NCBI GenBank assembly: GCA_029204225.1
Contig: CM055112.1
Span: forward strand, 43,032,311-43,096,310
From: Diphasiastrum complanatum
Taxonomy: Eukaryota; Streptophyta; Lycopodiopsida; Lycopodiales; Lycopodiaceae
DNA length: 64,000 nt
Direction of reading: 5' to 3'
The notes under the pieces were generated by a model. That model was given only the letters and a program-made list of their open reading frames with translations. It had not been told where the DNA came from and did not search any database. Shown here piece after piece: positions 9,911 through 22,531 of this stretch. How positions within the stretch are numbered: the stretch's first letter is position 1; every line of letters begins with the position of its first letter. Position numbers and translations under genes: made by a program.

Positions 9911-11100
9911 CCATCTTCAACAACTTCCAAGAACTAGCATTTAGAACAAGTCTACATAAATACAATATTGCTTTTGTCATAGTTTGCAAAAATATTCTAA
10001 GTGTCGCAATAGTCTACAAATATGAACTATGTTTTCAACTGCTTCGGTTGTTTCGCATTTCCCCAAATGAGCTATTTTATGGCACCTTTGTCTTTTTCGC
10101 ATTTTCTCGATAAGCAACAAGAAAATTACTTTATCAAATTGAACTGTTTTACAAGACCTTCATCTTTTTCTCAATAGGCGAAGAGAGAGAAACATCCCGA
10201 AGTGGTCTATTTTGAACGAGGAGCGTTCCCAACCACTTTCCAAAAATGCAAAGCGAGAGAAAACCACTTCCCTTAAAATGCAAATTGAGATAATTTGTGA
10301 CGTCCTCGTCCGCGTCAACATTCCCTACGAGTTGACCGTGTACACAATGTAGAGTTGTCACATTTATTGGGATTAATACATGGATGAAGTCTATAAATGG
10401 ATCATCCAGACACACTCTACGTGATGCTCCATCCATGAGACGAACGATTTTGAGCCTCCCAGTTATGCCATGATTCTAGTTGTAGCTATTTTGTTGTGTA
10501 TCAGTGTAATATAGCAACATCAAGTTTTCTATTTGTGTATAACGTAGATGAATGCATGTTGTGATTAAATGCACTTTACTTCTATTATCACGCTTGTTCA
10601 CTCACTCTGATCAGAACATGGATGTCTATGACTCCTCAGTTTCTGATCAAAGAACGATGGTCTTTGACGCCTGAGGAACTGGCATCATTTTGTTGCATAA
10701 CTAACTCTTAAGTTTTGAACTGAAGTTCTTATTGAATCTGATTTCCAGTAATACCTCAAACCATTTCTAATCTCTTCGGTGGACAGTACTCATTTCATTT
10801 TTCTGAGTATGATTTAATTTTTAAGATGATGTTGGGCGCCAGAACAATTAAGTTGTGACTCCACTTAGTATAAATGATCTATTAGATTGTTTTGCATCTA
10901 GCAACCCATTGTAGCAAGACCACTGTTTCACAAATATTCTTGCTCTCTTCTCCGCTCGTGTTCTTCATCCTCCTTGCCTTGCCCCATCAAAGAGTTCATT
11001 TGAAATTTGTTTTCGTAAGAAGCCAAGCTTGGAGAATTTGAAGATGTTTGGTAGTACTTGATATGTCAACTCATCTTTTGGATTCTTGAAGGGAATATTT
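9911..11100 (+). repeat. interspersed repeat R2, copy a
   Basis: Matches 48791-49249 plus 55905-56512, which are one R2 copy split by copia element B. Shared landmarks are the ttgaactgtt.tacaagacc segment near 10140, the R2 site tacatggatgaagtctataa near 10380 where B inserted in the other copy, gatgaatgcatgttgtgatt near 10550 and gttgggc.ccagaac near 10835. No protein is recognised. The layout could be an old LTR plus leader of a copia element, since copia coding sequence follows at 11121. Confidence 0.8.
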
Positions 11101-11120
11101 GTTGTTTATAGTTAAGTAAA

Positions 11121-11310
11121 GAAAGCTTATAGGGTTTACATTCCTAAGTCAAAGAAAGTTCACATTTCTAGGGATGTTGGCTTTGAAGAGGACAATGTGG
11201 ATAAGTTTGATCTTGTTGATGTTGATCAATCTAACATTTTTGATGGTGATGAAGATGGTTCTTTGGATGGTGATTGTGGAGATGCTAAGTTCTCAAGTGT
11301 TGAGCTATGT
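11121..11310 (+). pseudogene. copia integrase C-terminal fragment
   Basis: The plus strand reads KAYRVYIPKSKKVHISRDVG followed by FEEDN and an acidic tail. This aligns with KAYKVYIPSTKKVVLSRDVN of element B and is the linker between integrase and reverse transcriptase. Frames before and after are closed. It is a relic attached to R2. Confidence 0.85.
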
Positions 11311-11429
11311 GGTGTCAATGCTTGGAGATGGTCATTTTTTGGTGAATCTATAATCATTTTCTATGGAGTCATGTGGAGCTGTATTAGCATCAGTATTGTA
11401 CTCTTTTACTCATAGATTTCCAAGGGTTG

Positions 11430-13440
<2,011 letters not shown>

Positions 13441-13461
13441 AAGTACCATTGAAGAATGTGA

Positions 13462-13546
13462 CCCAACGGGGTTGGCTCAACTGGTTAGCTTGGCATCCAA
13501 ACTTTCTTTGGTCCCAGGTTTGAGCCTCCCCTTGGAAACCAAGAAG
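13462..13546 (+). mobile_element. 85-bp tRNA-derived retroposon (mini-SINE) with 15-bp target duplication
   Basis: The insert has an A-box-like TGGCTCAACTGG (about 13473) and a B-box-like GGTTTGAGCCT (about 13517), spaced as in tRNA genes, so it carries an internal RNA polymerase III promoter. It is flanked by a perfect 15-bp direct repeat, CATTGAAGAATGTGA, at 13447-13461 and 13547-13561. Such a long target duplication is the mark of LINE-type target-primed reverse transcription. The tail is short and A-rich (gaaaccaagaag). It does not fold into an intact tRNA that I can write down, so a retroposed tRNA pseudogene or minimal SINE is the best call. Confidence 0.82.
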
Positions 13547-13726
13547 CATTGAAGAATGTGAAGACTAGAGCAATTGCGGAATGGTGTGTGGAATGATACT
13601 ACTTCTCTTGGCTCGATAGCTCATAACAAGTGTGTGCACTAAGGATTCGCTAATTGCTTGATATTTGACTTAGTGTAGTCCAAATTACTCAATAGTGCTT
13701 GTATGTTATTGTGTATGCGATTGCTC

Positions 13727-13966
13727 TCATACTGTTGTTAAAATACCGTTGATCCTCTTGAAACATAGAGGCGGCTTAATCTCGGTGAAGGTGAAATAGG
13801 CCTCTCGAGCTAGGAAAGAACCAACTTTGCATCTACAATCGCTCACATAGTACACACCAGCCATACCACCCGTTGAAACACACGGGCCTTCGGAGGTGAA
13901 TTCCCGGACGCCTAACACCCAAGGTGTGCCGGTCCCTTGAGCACGAAGAGGAAAATAGCCAAACAC
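13727..13966 (-). CDS. unassigned open frame, possible exon fragment
   Basis: A 79-residue frame rich in Gly, Cys and aromatics (YFPLRAQGTGTPWVLGVREF, GGMAGVYYVSDCRC, AYFTFTEIKPPLCF). Its composition is protein-like and unlike the surrounding AT-rich DNA, but I do not recognise a family. It lies about 600 bp downstream of the B3 exons on the same strand and could be part of that locus or a separate gene relic. Confidence 0.25.
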   Translation of the reverse strand: MFGYFPLRAQGTGTPWVLGVREFTSEGPCVSTGGMAGVYYVSDCRCKVGSFLAREAYFTFTEIKPPLCFKRINGILTTV

Positions 13967-14569
13967 ATAATTGAATTCTAGTCAAATGTGCTCAAAATCA
14001 CCTATGAATTGATCGTCTTATTGAGAATCTAGAGAATTACCGTATGCATTGAACTGAACGCCTATATCAAGCACCAAAAGTCGAGCCTAGCAGATATCAC
14101 CCGGGGCCTTTGCTTATGGCCAATGATGAACAACCCGCTCGTGTCATAAATCGCCATATCTGAACCACACAATTTAGGAGCTTTATGTATCACCAGACTA
14201 AGGGCCAGACCAGAACACATACCCTACAAAAATGAAGGGCATCCCTACAATTTAAGAAAAAAATATTCTGAGAGACGAGTTGGACTATTATACAAATAGT
14301 AAATCATATGCGACTTGGAAAAGCAACTCTCGGGACCCATGCATTCTATGATGAAACATCAGAACAATGTTTGGCAATAAGTCACATCAGTTTCAAGGAA
14401 AGTCTTAGCAAGTAATATTATGGATTCATAATCCGAGCCGAACACGAAATGTATATATAGACATTGGCTCTGAAATGATAAAAACAACAGCTAGCGGCCC
14501 AAATTTTTTGTGCAATAGTCCATGGCTTAAGAATTTCAAAACGAACATAGATCCTGAAAATATCCCAGA

Positions 14570-15304
14570 CTACGTCAGCTGCCAAGTAGGCCGAGTTACT
14601 CTTACATATTGTCCAGATGGTTGATCCTTGTAAATCACAATCTTGTCTCCTTCTCCAAGATTATATTGGTGGATATATTCTATTGCATTCAACATCGTGC
14701 ACCAAACACAAGTCTTTTAATGGGATCTGCATGATTGCCACTTCAAGTCACGCGCCGACACTTAAGACCGATGTTAAAGAAGCTATCAATCAGAGAGGAA
14801 AGCGAATGGTACGCTTAACATTCACGATTCATTCTTCCCAAATTTTGAAGACGTCAACAACTCCTACGTTTCGACAAGCAACATCGACATTATATAACAA
14901 TACTCACTGGTGTTCTCCATCTCGCACTTTTGGCTCTTCTCAGCTGAACAGCACCTACAAATACCAGAAACAAAGACTTCGTTTTCAGGGATCCAATTTT
15001 TTTTTCTACGACTGAAAGAAGTGCTGGCAGAAAGATTTCAAATTTAGGAGGATCTGAGGGTTCAAGATATTTCAAATGAATATTGGGTAAGTGAATTCCA
15101 TAGAGAGTGACTTAAAAAATTTTAGATATCCTCATTCCTAAACCCCTGCTCTTCTTGGAAAACCCTAGTATCGGTAAACTTTGAAGAAGGGTGATGCTTT
15201 TACCTGAGCCTGAAATTCCATTTGCGAGGTCCAGTAAAGTCCTCCATGTCAAGAGAAATTTCTTCATCTTTCTTCACATAAGGTAAATGTTTCTCTGCCA
15301 GCCT
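14570..15304 (-). pseudogene. B3 DNA-binding domain gene fragment (ABI3/FUS3/LEC2/VAL type)
   Basis: Three minus-strand exons splice in phase. Exon 15204-15304 encodes AEKHLPYVKKDEEISLDMED and ends ...KWNFRL(R). Exon 14908-14954 encodes CCSAEKSQKCEMENT, bounded by an AG acceptor and a GTGAGT donor. Exon 14570-14679 encodes YIHQYNLGEGDKIVIYKDQP, then SGQYVRVTRP and a stop. Together they align residue for residue with the second half of a plant B3 domain: AE.HLP, MED..G...W.FR.R, the KSRMYVLENT strand, and NGL..GD.I.IY.D. The W of the usual 'FWPNNKSRMYVLENT' strand is C here and several core positions differ. The upstream exon with the SDVG..GRI.LPK half was not found. Probably a decayed or partial host regulator gene. 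Confidence 0.75.
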
Positions 15305-15759
15305 CTGTAGTCATATCAATAAGACTCTCTTTAGAGTATGATCGACTTCATAGACAATGGGCTACGAGAATCTGTTTCCATTAATGTGTCATGATGAAAT
15401 GCAAAACAGTTGCAATTATATTGTTGCCATGACATCAAATTTTGCTACTTCACACCTTATCTTATAACATACAAATCTGAAATGTTTCTAATGTGGAGCT
15501 CGACACATTGTATAAGAGCTTTGATTCCAGAAATATAATCGACCTGACAATGTCCGTATGACATGGTAATCCCAATCCAAAACTTCAACTTCTAGACAGT
15601 ACTTGCAATCTACTAGCTATGTTCCTTCAGTGAGGTAATGCACACTAGTCCATTATAGTCTTGCATTCATATTTGAGCAAAGAGAGTGTGTTGTGAACAC
15701 CTTTAGATAGATTGCTTAATTTATGCGCATCCAACGAACAGCTTTTAGGCTGTGCTTGT

Positions 15760-16170
15760 TTCAATTTTATCATATAGCCAAATTCAAACTCCTTGATCAA
15801 AGACTGGCCATGTGGCTTACTTCAGAGCATAGATGTGCAAAATCTAAGGCATTGTACATCATAAATGTCGCGATAATATCTTTCTCATGTCTTTCATATG
15901 ATGTGACACCCTCTCTTTGTGTTCTACATAGATGTGCTTAACTACGTTCATATTATGTCTCTCTCTCTCTCTTCTCTCTGTCTCTCTTCTTCCCTATACA
16001 CTATAGAGCTATATGCACAAATTTAATGCACAAACCCGATGAACACTACTAGAGCTGATGGCAACCTGTGGCAACCAAATATTATGCTTCACATTCATTA
16101 TTACTATCAATTTGTAAAATTGCATATTTTATGAGGCCCATTTTCCTATTTTTCTCTCATCCACAAATAG
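15760..16170 (+). repeat. interspersed repeat R1, copy b
   Basis: Matches 3142-3625, including the frame LLDQRLAMWLTSEHRCAKSK, which is just conserved nucleotide sequence. The TC tract is short and interrupted here (15957-15996). It is followed, as in copy a, by copia family A. Confidence 0.88.
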
Positions 16171-16780
16171 GAATGTTCATTTGAAGAAATTCAATATTTT
16201 GTGCATACCTTCCATTAATAAGAATGTTTTTAGTGTGTGTCAAATGGTTGCAAAGGGCTTAAAGTGCAATTTGTTGATGATTCTTGCTTGATTGAAAGGA
16301 ATGAAGTCTTGATTTCCCAAGGCAAGAGACAAGGTGAGCTCTACAAACTTGATGGATATGTTGTTTCTAACCATGGTGGTTTGAAGGCAAAGAAGCAAGT
16401 TGGTGAGCATTGTTTAGTGTCAAAGTTACAAAGGTTGTGTTATTCTAGGTCTAGATCAAGATCTAAAATGCCTTTTCATCTAGTGCATTTGGATGTGCAT
16501 TGTATTAGTGATTTGAGTAATGGAGGAGCAAAGATGACTTGCATTGATGACTTTAGTAGATATTGTTGGACTTATCTTCTAAAGAGTGAGAATTTCATAT
16601 TTGATGTCTTTCTCAAGTCCAAGAATGTTGTGGAGAGTCAATTCAACATGAAGATCAAGTGGTTAAAGCTGTCAAATGAAGACCTATCAACAAACTTCAA
16701 AGAAGTTTGTGCACACATGGGATCAAGAGAAAGATTTCAAACTCAAAGGTTCTACATGGTGTGGAAGAGAGGAAGATGCA
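16171..16780 (+). pseudogene. copia family A fragment, copy c (pre-integrase to integrase)
   Basis: Starts earlier in the protein than copies a and b: at about 16190 the frame reads CIPSINKNVFSVCQMVAKGL, aligning with YIPSITKNLLSVSQMIDKGL of element B. It then carries the same LIERNEVLISQGKRQ and FHLVHLDVHC segments and the same deletion of the Zn-binding region. In the core, AKMTCIDDFSRYCW has lost two residues relative to copy b. The homologous stretch breaks off at about 16780 in foreign sequence. Confidence 0.87.
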
Positions 16781-17166
16781 TAAACTTCCTACTGCCTCTT
16801 ACCCCCTAGGTGACATCAACTTCCCAAGACTCACCTGCCGCTCACACCTTCCATCTACTCTTTTCAAGGTGGGACTCGCTTTGGATTATCGTCAGTACTC
16901 TCGCCCTAGTCCGCTCTGGGATAAGTGTTCCCCTTGGGTGTTTTGGTGGACTCTTGTCATTGGTCTCATCTTGTCTATCCTGAAGAGTGAATCTAAGATT
17001 TTCACACTGTAGATCTACACTTTTACCATGGAAAGTTTCATGGTTGACTAGCCCATAACTGCATGGACCATTTCTCGGTATATGACGTTCATGTTTTGGT
17101 AGCATAGTTTGATTCATAAACTGTTCAAACTTTATCTTAAGGCACCTCATATGTTCTGGTGAAACA
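16781..17166. other. unclassified insert splitting copia A copy c
   Basis: This 386-bp segment separates the integrase part from the reverse transcriptase/RNase H part. It is less AT-rich than its flanks and shows no copia similarity. Frames are short. It may be an insertion or sequence left by a deletion join. Confidence 0.4.
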
Positions 17167-17877
17167 TCCTTCAAGGACATTACTCTCTATAGAAAGCTAG
17201 TTGGTTCACTCATCTATCTAACCATTACTAGACCAGATCTAAGCTATTGTGTTGGAAGATTGAGTCAATTCATGCAAGGTCCTAGTGAGGAGCATTGGAA
17301 GCTAGGAAAGCAAGTTTTGAGGTACATCATTGGAGCTCAAGATTTTGGCACATTGTATGAGGGATCACCATCTAATATTTTTAGATTTTCAGATTCAGCC
17401 TATACTGGAGATATAATGGATAGGAAATCCATTAGTACTCATTGTATTTTTATAGGTGATGGAGCTATATCATGGATGTCAAAGAAACAAGCCACTATCT
17501 CATTGTCATCTAGTGAGGCCGAGTACAAAGCTCTTACACATTGCACAAAGGAGATGGTATGGATCAAGAGGATGATCAAGGATCTTCACTTGTTGGATTT
17601 TTCAGAGAGCCCAATCATCTTTTGTGACAATCAATCAACCCAAAGGTTGGCAACCAATCCTATCTTTGATGCTAGGAGCAAGCATATTGAGGTGCAATAT
17701 CATTTTGTGAGGGAGCAAGTCATTGCAAAGGAGGTGGAGCTTCAACATGTGTCCTCAAGGGAATGTGTAGCTGATATCTTCACCAAAGCATTGGGAAAGG
17801 ACTTGCTCATGAAGCATAGTACTTCACTTGGAGGGTTATCAAAGTCTATGCTAAAACTAGTTGAAGAGGGAGTGTGA
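17167..17877 (+). pseudogene. copia reverse transcriptase end and RNase H (family A)
   Basis: The frame reads LYRKLVGSLIYLTITRPDLS, then the full copia RNase H: FSDSAYTGDIMDRKS, SLSSSEAEYKALTHCTKEM, FCDNQSTQRLATNP and CVADIFTKALGKD. The acidic residues of the RNase H centre (D in FSDS, E in SEAEY, D in CDN, D in VADIF) are all present. It ends VEEGV-stop, as in element B. The N-terminal palm with YVDD is missing, so it cannot act as a polymerase. A GAAGAGGGAGTG polypurine tract (17863-17874) overlaps the stop codon. Confidence 0.9.
17863..17874 (+). other. polypurine tract and start of 3' LTR
   Basis: GAAGAGGGAGTG followed by TGTGAAAGATT from 17873. The LTR of element B starts TGTGAAAATTG right after the same tract, so the 3' LTR of copy c starts here. 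Its end cannot be placed, as no partner LTR is in the window. Confidence 0.7.
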
Positions 17878-17884
17878 AAGATTC

Positions 17885-18633
17885 AACTAGTCTGATCATA
17901 TTTGCTACATTTCTATGTTTCGCAAATTGAGGCCAACTTTTATTTTAGACTTAGAAGTTGACTTTTCAAACTTCATTAGTAACACTATCGCAATTAATTT
18001 TGGACTTTCCCAAAGTCCATTTTCAGAAATGGACTCGAGAATTTACAACACACCAAATTAAACGTATTTTTTATATAATTGATACTTTGATGCATCCATC
18101 TAAATTGGTATCATCATCTTCCGATAAAAACATCATTTAAATTGACAATACTTTCAGTATAACTGCAACAACATGATGAATAGAATTTGAATATATTCAA
18201 ACATTTTATGTGATATTCAACAAACATTCATCACAACTAATTTTGAATCTTTCAAAATATGTATTTAAACATATTATGAGACATTCAACAAACATCCATA
18301 ACAACTGGTTTTGAAAATATTATATTTTGAAAAATGACGGTAACAACCCCTACCGCCTGGGGTATTTACAATATTTTACTGAATATATGCATCTATGCAT
18401 TGCCCTAAGTATTATCTGAACCTGAATCTAATTCTACATCATGAGAACCCACATCCCTCGACTGTGGTTCTCCGGAAGACTGGCTCTCAGAACCCAACTG
18501 CAAAGATCTTACAACATCGAGATAAGACTTAGTTCGTCCAATGTATTCCGAAGTGTCGACACATATAAGTTTGCGACCCATGACATTTAATAACAAATAT
18601 TACTTGCTATCACATCTACCTCTGTAGTGAAGG
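17885..18633. other. probable LTR remnant, no gene seen
   Basis: AT-rich sequence following the polypurine tract of copia A copy c. The segment ttcaacaaacattcatcaca near 18216 is repeated in altered form near 18287. No domain is recognised. Confidence 0.4.
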
Positions 18634-18925
18634 AAATCATTTGTCTCAAAAGATTACTTGAAGATTTCATCAGATCAAACCAACTATACTACATTGCAAA
18701 AATCAAAGCTGAATTGCTCTTTCTCTGAACCCATGAACTCGTTCTAGAACTAGACACATTGAAGTTCAATTTCATTTTCTTAGAGATAAAGTTCAAAAAA
18801 AAGATGCTGAATCAAGTTATTGTCCCACCGACAGTATGTTGGCTGACATTTTGACAAAGCCATTATAAAGAGATAAACATGCTACCTTAGTTGATATGCT
18901 AAATTTCCATTCAAATTCATAGCAA
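18634..18925 (+). pseudogene. copia RNase H relic, separate lineage
   Basis: The plus strand reads CLKRLLEDFIRSNQ, then, after a stop, EVQFHFLRDKVQKKDAE and DSMLADILTKPL followed by HATLVDMLNF. This is the C-terminus of copia pol, where ADI.TKPL carries the last catalytic Asp. At least two stops interrupt it. Sequence differs from families A, B and C. Confidence 0.8.
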
Positions 18926-19111
18926 TAATCTTAAGAAAGAATGTTGGCGCCACACAGTAAGATAACCTGAACAAGCAGACCGACCATTCAGGAGCAGAGA
19001 AAGACTCAACAATGAATTTGATGCCTTTCCAATGTTTTGCTCTGTTTTTAGCAGCCGGGCTACAAGTCACAAATTTTTTAGACACCTTCCCTTGGTCGCC
19101 AAAACATAGAC

Positions 19112-19882
19112 TCAAAAATTTGAGGTTACTATGCACACAACACTCAGGTCACTTGGTGCATCAGCATTGTACAGGACATATAGAACAGGTTGCAAATTTT
19201 GCACTTGCACTCCACCTTGTTTTAGAGGGGTAGCAAGCTCGTAATAACCCTTGAATATCGAGAGTTTTATGTCCTGCATTGATTTTAAGCTTCCCTTGAC
19301 TCCCTCTTTAATACTTTGTTCCAAAAATAGTACTATAAAACACAATTTGTGTTCTGCCATGAGGGTGGCCAGACAGTGCCGCACCAATGTAGTAATGTAA
19401 CTTGAACTAATCGACTCGATATTATAAAAAATGTACAATGTGGGACTCTCCCAATCAGATGAAGGAATGGCCATGAAATTCGATTCATCAACCCCACAAC
19501 AAATCGTTTAATTTCCTTTGGAGGTCTTCTCTGTGCAAAAAAATATCCAAGAAGTGTCGACGTTGCTCCTTGCATGACTTTGTCTCTGATTTATTTTTTC
19601 TTTTATTTTTTCAACAAATTGTGTTAAAGAGGGTGGTATGGCAGTCTGCAGCTTAGATGATATGCTTCTGCTACTGCTTTTAGCAACTCTAATCCAATCA
19701 TAGACAAACCTTTTGTTGATAGACAAGGATAGGCGCTTTATTGCCTCTTTGTCATACTGCAGATATGCTGGCAGATCATTGTCTAAAGAAATCAAGAACT
19801 TGACAACGTGCAGAGCTGTGGTTTTCTTGACGATTGTCGCCACACCATCTTCAATGTATTTTTCTCTATTTTTTTTTGCCAA
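19112..19882 (-). pseudogene. unassigned minus-strand coding relic
   Basis: Two overlapping frames look like one protein broken near 19500. The upstream part (19508-19882) is lysine-rich (MAKKNREKYIEDGVATIVKK, LQTAIPPSLTQFVEKIKEKI). The downstream part (19112-19474) reads MAIPSSDWESPTLYIFYNIE, then KGSLKSMQDIKLSIFKGYYE and PLKQGGVQVQNLQPVLYVLY. I do not recognise a domain. It could be a host gene or a transposon gag-like protein. Confidence 0.35.
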
Positions 19883-20035
19883 AATACAATTGGCCCTCCT
19901 AGAGTTTTTTGCATACCTTCATACAAATTGGGTCTGGCAAGTACCGCAGCGATTTGAAAAATCTTACAATGAGTGGAACGGTCTTTTGACGTTGTGGTGC
20001 AAACTTTGGCTCATCGTATGTATATCTAAAAACCA

Positions 20036-20121
20036 AATTGAGGAGCCCACCCGCCGCGGTGGGTGGGCTCCTCTTCTGTCTTTTTTAAAACATATAAATA
20101 ATTAGTATTTTTATATAACTC

Positions 20122-20190
<69 letters not shown>

Positions 20191-20304
20191 GAAAACCAAA
20201 TTGAGGATCCCACCACCGCGGCGGGTGGGCTTTTTTTTTTTTTTTTTTAAGCACATATAAATATATATGTATGAATTAATATTTATATATAACTCATTTA
20301 TATG

Positions 20305-20358
<54 letters not shown>

Positions 20359-20615
20359 CTATGCCCACCCGCCGTGGCGGGTGGGCTCCTCATTTTTTTT
20401 TAAACATATAAATATATATATGTATGAATTAATATTTATATATAACTCATATATATATATAATGGAATATATATATATACCAAATTGAGGAGCCCACCCG
20501 CCACGGCGGGTGAGCTCTTTTTTTTTTTTAATATATAAGTATATATATGTATGAATTTATAGTTATATATAACTCATATATATAAATCCATATATATATA
20601 TATAATAAATACCAA

Positions 20616-20620
<5 letters not shown>
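20036..20620. repeat. tandem array with four GC-rich hairpins in AT satellite
   Basis: Four units of about 130-170 bp each carry a palindrome of the GCCCACCCGCC/GGCGGGTGGGC type (about 20044-20072, 20209-20231, 20364-20387, 20488-20516). Each is followed by a T-run and then AT-rich DNA with (AT)n and, in the first, (CT)n tracts. Units share the gtatgaatta.tatttatata block. The stems vary at their centre while keeping self-complementarity. Confidence 0.88.
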
Positions 20621-20861
<241 letters not shown>

Positions 20862-20881
20862 TTCTTCTTATCAACAAATGA

Positions 20882-21050
20882 GCTAAAATAGTTTAAAAAC
20901 ATTTACCATTTGACAAAAACATGAAAATAAAGGAGCTTGCAAGATATATGAAATATGAATTTTTTTTTAAGGTATACAAGTGGCTGCGATAAAAACCCAC
21001 AATATGTTAAAATTCAAAGACAAATTGTACAAACTAAAAAACGTAAACAG
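20882..21050. repeat. dispersed repeat, copy 2 of 2
   Basis: Direct copy of 1-180, starting at ctaaaatagtttaaaaacat. It lacks the roughly 20-bp segment present near position 90 of copy 1. No frame of interest. Confidence 0.75.
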
Positions 21051-21082
21051 AGCAAAATAAGCACCATTTATATAGAGACTTG

Positions 21083-21148
21083 CCATGTCATCAATCCATA
21101 ATAGATGCATAAAATGAATAGATGTTTGAATATGGATTGATGACATGG
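21083..21148. repeat. 17-bp inverted repeat
   Basis: CCATGTCATCAATCCAT (21083-21099) is the exact reverse complement of ATGGATTGATGACATGG (21132-21148). Two further degenerate copies of ggattgatga lie near 21184 and 21260. Function unknown. Confidence 0.8.
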
Positions 21149-21449
21149 AAAAGACAAAATACAAAAGAGATATTTGTTACTAGGATTGATGAGCTGTATT
21201 ACGAGGTATAAAAACGGATTGCTGAGTTGTAACACCAAGGAGTCTAAACAAAATGTTTTCACATGGATTGATGACCTGGACAAAGGCCATCAAAATTCTA
21301 TAAAAGGAGGTTCAATGAGAGTTTAGTTCTTAGAATAAAATTTTAGAACCACCCTCTATAAGCTCAGTAATAAGCTCATGCCTTGAGTTTAGTGCCGTAG
21401 AGTAAAGTTTTAGAACCATCCTCTGGAAGAACAAGAAGCTCCGGAAGCA

Positions 21450-21525
21450 CAATTTATTAAGGAATGCTAGTTGTTGTAATAGTGGAGCATACCATGGAGA
21501 AAGCCGTGCATTTGCCAAAGCTCCT
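21450..21525 (-). pseudogene. short family X 3' ORF fragment
   Basis: Minus-strand text MANARLSPWYAPLLQQLAFLNKL corresponds to the ANARLS.GYAPLLQ..PFL.KL segment at the C-terminus of the X 3' ORF (25330-25420). Only this short piece remains. Confidence 0.65.
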
Positions 21526-21548
21526 CAATTATATCCTTAACCCATGAA

Positions 21549-22531
21549 GGTGTTGGAGCTGGTCATTTCTCTTTCGAAACGACCGTCAAAAACATCCTCT
21601 TGGCAAGATTTGGGTGGCCAACTCTCTTCAGTACCCACACCTACATAAAGTCTTGTGATGTTTGTCAACATACAATTTTTTTGTAGAAAAAAGACAGACT
21701 ATATGCCTTTACACCCTGTCACGACTAATCAAGTTTTGCAGAAATGTGGGATTGATTATCATGGAACAATTAGTCCCGTTGCTAGACACACTCAATCTAG
21801 ATATATCGTAGTAGCTACAGACTATTGCACCAAACGGACTGAAGCTAGAGCTGTTCGCAATGCTAATGCTCGTTCTACCGCAAAATTTCTCTATGAACAA
21901 GTAATCGTGCATTTCGGATGTCCTCTAGAACTTATAAGCAATAGTGGGACTCATTTTTTTAACTCTATCATAGCATTTCTACTTTCAAAATTCTTTCTGG
22001 TACATCGCAAAAGTTCTCCATATTATTCACGATGCAATGGCCAGGCGAAATCCACCAATAAAATCTTATGTGGTATTCTAACCAAGACCGTCGAGTCTAG
22101 TCAATCTGATTGGGAACTGAAACTTCACGCTGCTCTATGGGCCTATCACATTACCTTGAAAAGAGCCACAAGTTTAACCCCTTTCCAGCTAGTATATGGC
22201 CAGGAAGCCATCATGCCAGTGGCATTCCATATTCGATCCCTACGAGTAGCATATAGTCTAGAGTTAGATAATTGTCAGATTCTAGCTAATAGATTATTCC
22301 ACCTAGAACAACTATGTGAAACATGACTGATCATGCTCAACAGTCCACACTGCGCCGACAAAAGGCATGCCATGATCAATCTTTAAAACTCAAACAGTCC
22401 CAGGTTGGTGACAAGGTCCTCTTATATCAAGCCAAAACATTCAAGTGCAAACTGAGATCTTTTGGCCAAACACCTTATGTCATTCAAAAGATATTTGCCT
22501 CTGGATATGTACTAGTTTGTTTGATATCCTA
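21549..22531 (+). pseudogene. gypsy family X1 integrase
   Basis: The Zn-binding end is seen at 21555-21665 (GHFSFE ... SCDVCQH). The core follows in frame 21655-22326: IVVATDYCTKRTEARAV holds the first catalytic Asp. The second motif reads LISNSGTHFFN, where the usual SD.GTHF Asp is Asn. The third reads NGQAKSTNKIL, where the usual NGQAEST Glu is Lys. So two of the three DDE residues are lost and the enzyme is dead. The C-terminal part, after a stop at 22324, is in frame 22323-22532 (VGDKVLLYQAKTF, SFGQTPYVIQKIF). The type resembles Tat/Athila-like gypsy elements. Confidence 0.88.

Noticed and set aside
13462-13546. Functional tRNA gene
   Set aside because: A and B boxes are present, but I could not find an acceptor stem and anticodon arm that pair properly.
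15723-15941. Frame with LLDQRLAMWLTSEHRCAKSK, also in R1 copy a
   Set aside because: Conservation is of the repeat's DNA; other R1 copies break the frame and there is no domain.
20036-20520. Bacterial-type rho-independent terminators
   Set aside because: The hairpins with T-runs are in a eukaryotic AT satellite with no adjacent genes.
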